Shown: positions 1 to 7,169, counted from the stretch's first letter. The stretch is 17,144 nt of DNA from JBIOJM01 sp044450785 (GCA_044450785.1 JBIOJM010000220.1:1-17144); one strand, 5' to 3'. Numbers and translations: made by a program. The notes: generated by a model not told the origin, from the letters alone.

Positions 1-281
1 ATCGGCGAGGGCTGGGGAGCCGTCGGGGGCTCGGGAGCCATCCCAGGGCCGGCCTCAGGGCGCGCGATCGTCGCCTCGGCCTGGCGCAGCTCGTGTTCCA
101 AGGCCATCAGCTCGGCCCGGAGCGCCGACCGGCCCTCGTCGGGGACTTCGGCCAGGTAGTCGTCGATGGGCGGCCTTCCGCCGCCGCGCCAGTCAGCCTC
201 GAACCGGCGGCAGATTGCGTCGATCCGCCGGGCCAGGTCGATGTCCAAGCCCCTGAGGTTGTCGCTGGGTCGGTCGCTCAT
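1..281 (-). CDS. Ser/Thr protein kinase, N-terminal part only (runs off the left edge)
   Basis: Only the first 93 codons are visible. The peptide begins MSDRPSDNLRGLDIDLARRI and continues through CRRFEADWRGG, DDYLAEVPDEGR and LRAELMALEHELRQAE. This helical, charged leader is what I know from planctomycete Ser/Thr kinases that precede their catalytic domain with a RRIDAVCRRFE...YL..VP..GR..L..EL block. The kinase domain itself would lie beyond base 1, so catalysis cannot be checked. The start is well fixed: an in-frame TGA lies two codons upstream of the ATG and no earlier start exists. The Shine-Dalgarno is weak. The gene follows the ECF sigma factor gene on the same strand after a 219-base gap filled by heptamer repeats. 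A sigma factor next to a kinase is a known planctomycete arrangement, and it suggests phosphorylation-controlled transcription. The tail of the visible part is Pro/Ala-rich, as expected for a linker. Confidence 0.8.
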   Translation of the reverse strand, partial: MSDRPSDNLRGLDIDLARRIDAICRRFEADWRGGGRPPIDDYLAEVPDEGRSALRAELMALEHELRQAEATIARPEAGPGMAPEPPTAPQPSP

Positions 282-289
282 CTTGATTC

Positions 290-429
290 AGTCCTTGGTC
301 CTTCGTCCTTGGTGTGTCGTGTCGAGGTTTCGCCCGTTGTCTGGGTTCTGGTGCTAACCCTTGGCGTTCCCGGCCCGGATTGACGCTCGGGAAGATTTAC
401 CAAGGACTAAGGACCAGGGACTACGGACT
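290..429. repeat. Two opposed heptamer arrays forming an imperfect inverted repeat
   Basis: Positions 290-310 hold three 7-base units of the form NGTCCTT. Positions 402-429 hold four units of the form ANGGACN. The arms 290-312 and 400-422 are complementary at about 21 of 23 positions, with 87 bases between them. The structure fills the gap between the ECF sigma factor gene (ending at 501) and the kinase gene (starting at 281), so a transcript crossing it could fold into a long hairpin that separates or attenuates the two. That role is inference; the repeat and the complementarity are read directly. Confidence 0.75.
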
Positions 430-500
430 AATCATTTGCCCTTGTTCCTCGGCCGCCGTCACAGGTACATGTCCATTCTGGCGAGAACTGTGACGCGGCG

Positions 501-1118
501 TCACGATTCCGCCGCCAGGATCCGGCGAATGAGGGCAAGCTGGCGCGCGACGGTGCGCCGGCTGCAGCCAAGCTGCTCGGCGATCGCGTCGGTGGTCACT
601 CCTTCCATGCGGAGAATGGCGACCTGGCGGAGGACGTCGTCGCCCAGCCGGTCGAGCAGCCGGCGGTATTCCTCGGCGACCATGGCGGCGAACTCAGGTG
701 TCGGCTCGGAGCCGACCGCCCGGGCCAGGATGTCGTCCTCGTCTTCGGATCCTGAATCGGCAAGGTCGGAGGACAGTTGGACATGTCCCCCGCCGCGCTT
801 CTGGCGGAGCTGGAGGCGGGCCTGGGCCATGACCTTGCGCGTGGTGATGACCACCAGGAGCCGCCAGAGATCGTCGCGATCGGCCAGTTGGGGAAACCGC
901 CCCTGCGCCAGCCCCGCGCAGAGACTGTCGAAAGCGCTCAAGGCCGCATCTTCCTCGTCGCTGGCGGCGTCCCTGCGACACGATGCACTCAGGCGTGCAC
1001 GCGCCAGGTCGACCATCCGTGCGAAGTAGCGCTCCCAGAGCGGCTGCGCGGCCGCGAGGTCGCCCGCCTTCAAGTCGGCGATCCATCGAGTGATGGAACC
1101 ATTGCTATCGTCTGGCAT
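501..1118 (-). CDS. ECF-type RNA polymerase sigma factor, planctomycete kinase-linked type
   Basis: A 205-residue protein. Region 2-like helices span about residues 8-110, including PLWERYFARMVDLARARL and WRLLVVITTRKVMAQARL. An acidic linker follows (SGSEDEDD, about 122-129). Region 4 spans about 145-202 with a helix-turn-helix around DAIAEQLGCSRRTVARQLAL (178-197), which would read the -35 element. Length and layout fit the ECF family. It would direct RNA polymerase to a small target set. The open frame extends upstream to 1223, but that extension (PIVRGPLGSPPSGRPL) does not look like sigma factor sequence, so the ATG at 1118 (MPDDSNGS) is preferred. Its Shine-Dalgarno is poor. No anti-sigma factor gene is seen. 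The same-strand kinase gene downstream is the more likely regulatory partner. Confidence 0.88.
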   Translation of the reverse strand: MPDDSNGSITRWIADLKAGDLAAAQPLWERYFARMVDLARARLSASCRRDAASDEEDAALSAFDSLCAGLAQGRFPQLADRDDLWRLLVVITTRKVMAQARLQLRQKRGGGHVQLSSDLADSGSEDEDDILARAVGSEPTPEFAAMVAEEYRRLLDRLGDDVLRQVAILRMEGVTTDAIAEQLGCSRRTVARQLALIRRILAAES

Positions 1119-1297
1119 TTGTCGATTCCATCGGTTAGATTGACGGCTTACTGATTGTAGCGGTCGCCCGGATGGAGGAGAACCGAGCGGGCCGCGCACG
1201 ATTGGCATTTCTCGCGGGTCCATGAGTCAGGCGTTCGCGAGACGACAGTGTATCTCGGTATGGTCGCGACCAACTCGGAACCGCAGGTTGCGCTGCC

Positions 1298-1305
1298 GGA
1301 AGGAG
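1298..1305 (+). promoter_or_regulatory. Shine-Dalgarno fixing the start of the first FHA-pseudokinase
   Basis: GGAAGGAG lies 8 bases before the ATG at 1314. The same octamer at 2629-2636 lies 8 bases before the paralogue's ATG at 2645, and the flanking bases also match (GCGGAAGGAGATTCC versus CCGGAAGGAGATTCC). The shared leader rules out the upstream in-frame start at 1248 and shows that the duplication included the ribosome-binding site. Confidence 0.8.
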
Positions 1306-1313
1306 ATTCCACC

Positions 1314-2531
1314 ATGCAAGCCTATCTGAGAGTGATGGCCGGCCCGGACGCGGGTCGGAACATCGAGCTGACCGAAGGCGGCACGTTGACGATCGGCCGG
1401 TCGGAAAAGTCGGACACGCACTTGCGCGACCTGGGCGTGTCGCGGCTTCACTGCGAGTTGCGATGGGAGGGAAGCAAGTTCAATCTGGTTGATATGGATA
1501 GCGTCAGCGGGACGCTGGTCGACGGGCAGAAGATTACGGAACATGACTTGAGACACGGGCAGGAGTTTCAAGTTGGTGTCACGCGTTTCAAGCTGTATGC
1601 CTCCGGCATCGGCGCTGCCGAGACGGTGATGGCGGATCAGAAGCCGGCGCGCGAGCTCAAGCCGGACGAGGTCGTACTGACCGGGACGACGATCTCGCAC
1701 TACGAGCTGGGTCCGGTGGTGGCGAAGGGCCGCACCAGCACGGTCTACAAGGCGCGCGACACGCGCGACGGCAAGGACGTCGCCTTCAAGGTCCTTTACT
1801 CCGACTTCACGAGCGACCCAGAGGACGTCCAGCAGTTCGTCCGCGCCATGACCACCGCGGTCGACCTGCGCCACCCGAACTTGATCGCCCTCTACGCCGC
1901 GGGCAAGCAGGGGAATAACTGCTGGTTCGCCATCGAGTACGTCGACGGCGACCCACTCACCAAGCTGATCGAAAGATTCGGTACCCTCAAGTCGCTCGAC
2001 TGGCGGTTTGCTCTGACGGTGGGCGTGCACATCGCGCGGGCGCTCGAAGCCGCCCACGAGAAGCACATGATCCATCGAAATGTCGCCCCGGAGAACATCT
2101 TGATCCGCAAGCATGACAAGGTCGCCAAGCTCGGCAATCTGAGGCTCACCAAGGCGCTCGAGGGGATCAAGGCCAAGCTGATCACCAAACCGGGCGAGCT
2201 GGTGGGCAACGTGGCCTACATCGCTCCCGAGCGGACCCGCAGCGACGTGGAGCCCGACACCCGCGCCGACATCTATGGTTTGGGCGCCACCCTGTACACC
2301 CTCTTGACCGGCAAGCCCCCTTTCGAGGGGAAGACCAAGGTCGAGATCATGGCCCAGATTCGCCAGGCCGATCCCGTCCCTCCCAAGAAATTCCAGGATT
2401 CCATCCCCGATAAGTTTCAGGATGCCGTCATGACGATGCTGGCCAAGCGTCCCGAGCTGCGCTTTCAAACCCCCGCGCAGGCGGCCCGGGCCCTGGAACA
2501 GGTGGCCAAGTCTCATGGGATGACGGTTTGA
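1314..2531 (+). CDS. FHA domain - pseudokinase fusion, copy A
   Basis: A 405-residue protein, apparently cytosolic with no membrane segment. Residues 1-95 form an FHA domain, a phosphothreonine-binding fold. GR at 28-29 and SRLH at 43-46 are kept, but the usual NGT is SGT at 65-67. Residues 128-400 have a protein kinase fold. The ATP-anchoring Lys (VAFK, K159), the catalytic-loop Asn (PEN, N261), APE (304-306) and DIYGLG (319-324) remain. The catalytic Asp of HRD is Asn (HRN, 254-256), the metal-binding DFG is replaced by NLR (LGNLRL, N275), and the helix-C Glu is Ala (A178). The glycine loop has degraded to AKGRTSTVY. From known kinase chemistry, little or no phosphotransfer is expected, so it is called a pseudokinase acting as reader, scaffold or allosteric partner. 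It heads a plus-strand cluster with a close paralogue and an active kinase. The promoter was not identified in the divergent gap with the sigma factor gene. Confidence 0.87.
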   Translation: MQAYLRVMAGPDAGRNIELTEGGTLTIGRSEKSDTHLRDLGVSRLHCELRWEGSKFNLVDMDSVSGTLVDGQKITEHDLRHGQEFQVGVTRFKLYASGIGAAETVMADQKPARELKPDEVVLTGTTISHYELGPVVAKGRTSTVYKARDTRDGKDVAFKVLYSDFTSDPEDVQQFVRAMTTAVDLRHPNLIALYAAGKQGNNCWFAIEYVDGDPLTKLIERFGTLKSLDWRFALTVGVHIARALEAAHEKHMIHRNVAPENILIRKHDKVAKLGNLRLTKALEGIKAKLITKPGELVGNVAYIAPERTRSDVEPDTRADIYGLGATLYTLLTGKPPFEGKTKVEIMAQIRQADPVPPKKFQDSIPDKFQDAVMTMLAKRPELRFQTPAQAARALEQVAKSHGMTV

Positions 2532-2644
2532 GCGCCCTTTTTTCGAGGTTTCTGGCACATCCTCGCCAGATGCGATAACATCGCTGGGGAACGATGACGA
2601 CCAGCTTTGATGCGTAGCCTGCCCTGGCGGAAGGAGATTCCTCG

Positions 2645-3862
2645 ATGCAAGCCTATCTGAGAGTGATCAGCGGGCCCGATGCGGGTCGGACCATCGACCT
2701 GACGGAAGGCGTCAAGTTGACGGTCGGCCGAGGGGAAAAGTCGGACACGCGGTTGAAGGACCTGGGCGTGTCGCGGCTGCACTGCGAGATCGAATGGGCG
2801 GGAGGCAAGTTCCATCTCGTTGATCTGGGCAGCGTCGGCGGGACGCTGGTCGGCGGGCAGAAGATCACGGAACACAACTTGAAACACGACCAGGAGTTTC
2901 AGATCGGCGGGACGCGGATCAAGCTGCACACGACGGGGATTCCTGACGCCACGACCTTGATGGCGGCTCAGAAGCCGGAGCGCGAGCTGAAACCGGACGA
3001 GGGCGTCTTGACCGGTACGACCATCTCCCACTACGAGCTGGGTTCGGTGCTGGCCAGGGGCCGCACCGGCACGATCTACATGGGCCGCGACACGCGCGAC
3101 GGCAAGGACGTCGCCGTCAAGGTCCTCCACTCCGACTTCACCAGCGATGAAGAAGACGTCAAGCGCTTCATCCGTGCCATGACCACCGCTGTCGAGCTCA
3201 AGCATCCGAACTTGATCGCCCTCTACGGCGCGGGCAAGCAGGGCGATACTTGCTGGTTCGCCATGGAGTACGTCGACGGCGACCCACTCACGAAGCTGAT
3301 CGAGAAATTCGGCACGCTCAAGATGCTCGACTGGAAGTTTGCGCTGACCGTGGGCGTGCAAATCGCCCAGGCGCTCGAGGCCGCCCACGAGAAGCACATC
3401 ATTCATCGCAACATCTCGCCGGAAAACATCCTGATCCGCAGGCAAGACAAGGTCGCGAAGCTCGGCGACATGATGCTGGCCAAGGCGCTCGAAGGGATCA
3501 AGGCCAAGCAGATCACCAAGCCGGGCGAGCTGGTTGGCAACCTGGCCTACATGGCTCCAGAGCGGACCAAGAGCGACGTGGAGCCCGACACCCGCGCCGA
3601 CATCTACGGTCTGGGCGCCACCTTGTACGCCCTCTTGACGGGCAAACCTCCGTTCGAGGGAAAGTCGCTGGTCGAGACCATCGCCCAGATCCGCCAGTCC
3701 GATCCCGTTCCTCCCAAGAAGTTTCAGCTTTCCATCCCCGACAAGTTTCAGGATGCCGTCATGGTCATGCTGGCCAAGCGCCCCGAGCTGCGCTACCAGA
3801 CCCCAGCGCTGGCGGCCCGGGCCCTCGAGCAAGTGGCGAAGTATCAAGGGGTGACGGTATGA
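2645..3862 (+). CDS. FHA domain - pseudokinase fusion, copy B
   Basis: Exactly the same length (405 residues) as copy A and alignable without gaps, so a tandem duplicate. The FHA domain (1-95) keeps GR (28-29) and SRLH (43-46), with GGT in place of NGT. In the kinase fold (128-400) the anchoring Lys159 (VAVK) and Asn261 are kept, helix-C Glu is Ala178, and HRD is HRN (254-256). The DFG site reads GDMM, so Asp275 is retained but Phe-Gly is lost. This copy is less eroded than copy A: its glycine loop still has a second Gly (ARGRTGTIY). Some nucleotide binding is therefore more plausible here, although phosphotransfer remains unlikely without the HRD Asp. Its stop overlaps the ATG of the next gene in an ATGA arrangement, indicating translational coupling to the transmembrane kinase. 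The gap of 113 bases from copy A holds a T-run (2538-2543) and short stem-loops. Confidence 0.87.
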   Translation: MQAYLRVISGPDAGRTIDLTEGVKLTVGRGEKSDTRLKDLGVSRLHCEIEWAGGKFHLVDLGSVGGTLVGGQKITEHNLKHDQEFQIGGTRIKLHTTGIPDATTLMAAQKPERELKPDEGVLTGTTISHYELGSVLARGRTGTIYMGRDTRDGKDVAVKVLHSDFTSDEEDVKRFIRAMTTAVELKHPNLIALYGAGKQGDTCWFAMEYVDGDPLTKLIEKFGTLKMLDWKFALTVGVQIAQALEAAHEKHIIHRNISPENILIRRQDKVAKLGDMMLAKALEGIKAKQITKPGELVGNLAYMAPERTKSDVEPDTRADIYGLGATLYALLTGKPPFEGKSLVETIAQIRQSDPVPPKKFQLSIPDKFQDAVMVMLAKRPELRYQTPALAARALEQVAKYQGVTV

Positions 3863-5502
3863 ATTCCGGTGAGCCCATCCCCGGCGCGGCGACGGACTCC
3901 ATCGATCGGGGGACCGCTCGGCCGCCCCCGGCGATCGATGAGTGCGCCACTGTGCCACCCGGCGACGCAACGCTCGCCCGGTCCCAATCGCCTCACGACC
4001 TGCCGACGGCCGCGGGGCTCGCCCAATCGACCTCGGCCGCGCTGGGCGCGGGTCTCCCGACCCCGCCCCACCAGCCCGAGCCGACCCGGATCCGCTATTT
4101 CGGCGACTACGAGCTCGTGCACGAGATCGCCCGGGGAGGGATGGGTGTGGTCTACCGGGCGCGTCAACTGAGCCTCAACCGGCCCGTCGCGCTCAAGATG
4201 ATCCTGGCCGGCCAGCTCGCCAGTGACACCGAGGTCCGGCGGTTTTACACCGAAGCGGAGGCCGCGGCCAACCTCGACCACCCCGGCATCGTCCCGATCT
4301 ACGAGGTCGGCCAGCACGAGGGCCAGCATTTTTTCTCGATGGGCTTTGTCGAGGGGCAGAGCCTCTCCCAACGCCTGGCCGACGGGCCGCTGCCTGCCCG
4401 AGAAGCGGCCGAGCTGATCCGCCGCGTCAGCGAGGCCATCGAGTATGCCCACCAGCACGGCGTCATTCACCGCGACTTGAAGCCGGCCAACATCCTGCTC
4501 GATCGAAATGGCAATCCCCGCGTCACCGACTTCGGGCTGGCCAAGAAGGTCCAGGGCGATAGCGGGCTCACGGGCTCCGGCCAGATCATGGGGACGCCCA
4601 GCTACATGCCGCCGGAGCAGGCCGGCGGCCCACGGGGCGAGGTCGGTCCGCCGGCCGACGTGTATGCCTTGGGGGCGACCCTCTACGCTCTGGTCACCGG
4701 CCGGCCGCCGTTCCAGGCGGCCACGGCGATGGACACCGTGATCCAGGTCGTCAGCGATGAGCCCGTCCCACCGCGGCGACTCAACGCATCGATCTCTCGT
4801 GACCTGGAGACGATCTGCCTGAAGTGTCTGGAGAAGGGGCAGTCGCGGCGGTATGCGTCGGCGTCGGACCTGGCCGCGGACCTGGGCCGGTACCTGGCAG
4901 GCGAGCCGATTATGGCGCGGCCGGTGACGAGAGTCGAGCGAGCGGTCAAGTGGGCACGGCGGCGACCGGTGATCGCCGCGCTCTTGGGGCTGGTCGCCCT
5001 GGTGACGGCGCTCGGGCTCGGCGGGGTGCTTTGGCAATGGCGCCAGGCGGTCCAGGCCCGCGGCGTCGCCGAACGGGAATCGGGTCGGGCGAAGTCCCAG
5101 ACGGAATTGGCTGAAGAACGTCTGGAAGACGCAGTCAAGGCCCGGGCTGAGGAAAAAAAGCAGACCGAACTGGCGGAGCAACGTCTGTATGACGTCCGAA
5201 TGAATCTCGTCCAGCATTACTGGGAGGACTATCATGGCGAACTCTTGCGGCAGGGGCTCGACGAGCAGCTTCCAGCCAACCAGCGCGGCATTGATCGCCG
5301 AGGTTTCGAATGGTTCTACTGGGAGCGAAAGATGCCCTCGGGGCATATCACCCTCAAGGGGCACACCAGCATGGTCTCGAGCGTGTCGTTCAGCCCAGAC
5401 GGTAAGCGGCTCGCCTCCGCCAGTTACGACCAGACGGTGAAGGTGTGGGACGCCCGGCCGCTGGACGCCGAGCCGGCGAAACCCGGCCCAACCTCACGTT
5501 GA
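3859..5502 (+). CDS. Transmembrane Ser/Thr protein kinase with a single WD40 repeat
   Basis: A 547-residue protein. A Pro/Ala-rich leader (1-78) precedes a complete Hanks-type kinase domain (about 84-348): glycine loop ARGGMGVVY (91-99), Lys113, helix-C Glu132, HRD 204-206 with Lys208 and Asn211, DFG 224-226, and PPE in place of APE (251-253). One hydrophobic segment (370-392) is a membrane anchor. It is followed by an amphipathic, likely coiled-coil stretch (400-445, with QTELAEE/QTELAEQ repeats) and a conserved spacer (GIDRRGFEWFYW). A lone WD40 repeat (about 497-531: LKGHTSMVSSVSFSPDG, ending VKVWD) and a Pro-rich tail close the protein. Relatives usually carry many WD40 repeats forming a propeller; one repeat cannot close one. 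The ATG overlaps the upstream stop by 4 bases, which sets the start although the frame is open back to 3250. It is the only kinase here with complete catalytic motifs, so it is the natural phosphate source for the two FHA pseudokinases. Confidence 0.88.
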   Translation: MNSGEPIPGAATDSIDRGTARPPPAIDECATVPPGDATLARSQSPHDLPTAAGLAQSTSAALGAGLPTPPHQPEPTRIRYFGDYELVHEIARGGMGVVYRARQLSLNRPVALKMILAGQLASDTEVRRFYTEAEAAANLDHPGIVPIYEVGQHEGQHFFSMGFVEGQSLSQRLADGPLPAREAAELIRRVSEAIEYAHQHGVIHRDLKPANILLDRNGNPRVTDFGLAKKVQGDSGLTGSGQIMGTPSYMPPEQAGGPRGEVGPPADVYALGATLYALVTGRPPFQAATAMDTVIQVVSDEPVPPRRLNASISRDLETICLKCLEKGQSRRYASASDLAADLGRYLAGEPIMARPVTRVERAVKWARRRPVIAALLGLVALVTALGLGGVLWQWRQAVQARGVAERESGRAKSQTELAEERLEDAVKARAEEKKQTELAEQRLYDVRMNLVQHYWEDYHGELLRQGLDEQLPANQRGIDRRGFEWFYWERKMPSGHITLKGHTSMVSSVSFSPDGKRLASASYDQTVKVWDARPLDAEPAKPGPTSR

Positions 5503-5860
5503 GGGAGCCTTGCAGCCACTTCTCGGATGACGACCTGGGGTCGCGCCGGTTCCCGACGCTGCCCAGCGCGGCGACAGCGTTCGTCTTCCCTGTAAGAAAC
5601 TCCCCGTGTTCCGGAGGCTCCGAGGTCCCAGAGTCCGATGATTCCTCGGGGAAACAGCCCCATTCTCATACGCTGCCGACGGGATCGCCTGAATCCGGGT
5701 AAGCTCGGTCAATGCCTCTCCCGAGTAAGCGCCGTATGAAACCATACCCGGCACGTGGTCGGCCAACTCGGGCTCGCGGATACCAAGGTTGGGGGGTCGC
5801 CGCGCCTCCCCCGGCATTCGGAGGTGCCGGCGCGGGGAAGCCGGAGATCGGCGGAGTCGT
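5503..5860. other. Unassigned stretch between a kinase gene and a kinase pseudogene
   Basis: Short open frames exist on both strands, but none resembles a family I recognise, and none has a convincing ribosome-binding site. The stretch lies between the end of the plus-strand kinase and the degraded end of a minus-strand pseudogene. It is probably gene debris plus a terminator region. Small self-complementary runs occur (for example GTATG/CATAC around 5734-5747), but I see no clear terminator. Confidence 0.45.
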
Positions 5861-6280
5861 CACGACGACGTTCTTGAACCAGCAGTCGCCGCCCAGGTCT
5901 TGAAATCCCACATATCCGCGGCGGGCCAGCCTCGCCAGCGGACGTCTTGGCAAGAGCGGCCGACGCCTTGCACGACTCGAGCAGCGAGATCACCTCGGTC
6001 ATCGACGCAGGGCGGTCCTCTGGCCGCTTGGCCATCATCCTCTGCTACGCGGCATCCAGCTTGGAAGACACGTTGGGCCGGGCGCTGCGCAGCGACGGGG
6101 CCGGGCGCTCCATGGGGGCGATCATCCGTTTCAGGACGGTTTCACGCGGGAACGGCTCGTGGCCGGTCAGGAGGTTTTGAGCTCCTCGTCGCCGATCAGA
6201 CCGATCTCGACGAGTGCGCGCGAAAACTCATCGATGTCCCGAGAAGCTGACATTCTGTGGGGCTCATCGCCGGCCGGCAT
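5861..6280 (-). pseudogene. Degraded Ser/Thr kinase - DUF1080 gene with internal deletions
   Basis: Three fragments of one gene lie in order. First, an ATG at 6280 with a GAGGAGA ribosome site opens 37 codons (including SRDIDEFSRALVEIGL) resembling the N-terminus of planctomycete kinases, ending in TGA at 6169-6167. Second, directly after a frame change at 6170, comes the end of a kinase C-lobe (LTGHEPFPRETVLKRM ... MMAKRPEDRPASMTEVISLL), interrupted by an in-frame TAG at 6047-6045 where relatives have a Tyr. Third, in another frame at 5917-5861, is RGYVGFQDLGGDCWFKNVVV, resembling the end of a DUF1080 (sugar-hydrolase-like) domain. The glycine loop, Lys, HRD and DFG are all missing, so most of the kinase domain was deleted, and most of the DUF1080 domain as well. 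Reading the three pieces as one ancestral gene is inference from order, strand and spacing. Confidence 0.72.
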
Positions 6281-6366
6281 GCTGGGATCTCTCCTCAATC
6301 TCACAACAGACGGTTTTTCTGCTTCGAGCCAAAATGGGTTTGCCCCCTTCGGCGTCCCTCGTCAGG

Positions 6367-6390
6367 ATCGATCGTCGTCCAACGATCGAT
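6367..6390. promoter_or_regulatory. 9-bp perfect palindrome upstream of mscL, operator-like
   Basis: ATCGATCGT (6367-6375) is followed after 6 bases by its exact complement ACGATCGAT (6382-6390), then TATAAACAAT. It sits in the gap between the pseudogene start (6280) and mscL (ATG 6471). The AT-rich run after the right arm could hold a -10 element, but no matching -35 was found. A repressor-binding site or leader hairpin is possible; neither can be decided here. Confidence 0.35.
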
Positions 6391-6470
6391 TATAAACAAT
6401 GACCCGCCACAAGGCTAAAACGAGTTGGGCACGGTCGATCTGGTCACAGATAAGGGAGAAGGGAGCGGTC

Positions 6471-6914
6471 ATGGACTTCAAGGCGATTAACCCAGCGAAG
6501 CAAGCTTTGACCCTGTTCGACGAATTCAAGGCGTTTGCCTTCAAGGGAAGCGTGATCGACCTGGCCGTCGGCGTGATCATCGGCGGCGCGTTCGGCAATA
6601 TCCTCAACTCGCTCGTCCACAACCTCATCATGCCGTTGATCGCTGTGGTCGTGCCGGGCGAGCACGGATATGAGAACTGGGTCTTGGTTATCCGCGGAAA
6701 GGCCATCCCCTACGGTAAGTTCCTGGGGGATATCGTCAACTTCCTGATTGTGGCGCTGGCCCTTTACATTTTTATCGTGAAGTTCACGGCGTGGATCATG
6801 GCCTTCAGGAAGGAACAGGCGGACGCGGCCCCACCTTTGACGAAGGACCAGGAGCTGCTGGCCGAGATCCGCGACCTGCTCAAAGACGCGTCCCGGCCCG
6901 CCCACGAGACGTGA
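6471..6914 (+). CDS. mscL: Large-conductance mechanosensitive channel MscL
   Basis: A 147-residue inner-membrane protein forming a homo-oligomeric pore that opens under membrane tension to release solutes after hypo-osmotic shock. The N-terminal amphipathic helix runs through FDEFKAFAFKGSVIDLAVGV. TM1 (about 26-50) holds the family signature AVGVIIGGAFGNILNSLV, the loop spans about 61-82, TM2 is about 86-110, and the C-terminal bundle helix ends LLAEIRDLLKDA (129-140). Length is slightly above the usual 130-140 residues. The frame is open upstream to 6399, but the ATG at 6471 has a purine-rich ribosome site (GGGAGAAGGGAG) and matches the known N-terminus. It stands alone: the next gene starts 255 bases downstream, so it is probably its own transcription unit. 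Confidence 0.96.
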   Translation: MDFKAINPAKQALTLFDEFKAFAFKGSVIDLAVGVIIGGAFGNILNSLVHNLIMPLIAVVVPGEHGYENWVLVIRGKAIPYGKFLGDIVNFLIVALALYIFIVKFTAWIMAFRKEQADAAPPLTKDQELLAEIRDLLKDASRPAHET

Positions 6915-7169
6915 CTGTCCCGCCGCTTGGTAGGGACCAAGGTGACGGCCGGCTGGATAGCACCGCCGATCGAGACGTCCGCAAATTGTTTGCATATCGA
7001 ATTTCGAATGGGACCTCGCGGGCGCATGCATGGACTCGTCCGATGACGTACTTCCAGCGCGAGTCCAGTTCGCTCCGTCGAGATCCGACCTTGGGTCGGT
7101 CCTTGCGACGCCTTGGTGTCGGGGATAGATTGAGTCTCGTGGCGGACCTCTGTTTTTTTGGTGAAGATC

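Noticed and set aside
290..429. CRISPR array
   Set aside because: The units are 7 bases with no spacers; these are tandem repeats, and no cas genes are present.
1154..1159. TACAAT on the minus strand as -10 box for the sigma factor gene
   Set aside because: The hexamer 17 bases upstream (TTCTCC) is a poor -35 match, so the promoter is not supported.
3250..3858. Upstream extension of the transmembrane kinase frame inside the second pseudokinase gene
   Set aside because: The extension overlaps a well-supported gene in another frame and reads as Arg/His-rich nonsense; the ATG at 3859 is coupled to the preceding stop.
1227..3970. Long minus-strand open frames (443 and 485 codons) opposite the two FHA-pseudokinase genes
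   Set aside because: They mirror the codon bias of the real genes in high-GC DNA, resemble each other only because the opposite genes are duplicates, and show no known domain.
3844..5364. Minus-strand open frame of 506 codons opposite the kinase
   Set aside because: Shadow of a plus-strand gene with all kinase motifs; no ribosome site or family likeness.
5503..5860. Possible remnant of a group II intron or insertion element
   Set aside because: Some small hairpins are present, but no domain V-like stem, reverse transcriptase, transposase or terminal repeats can be shown.
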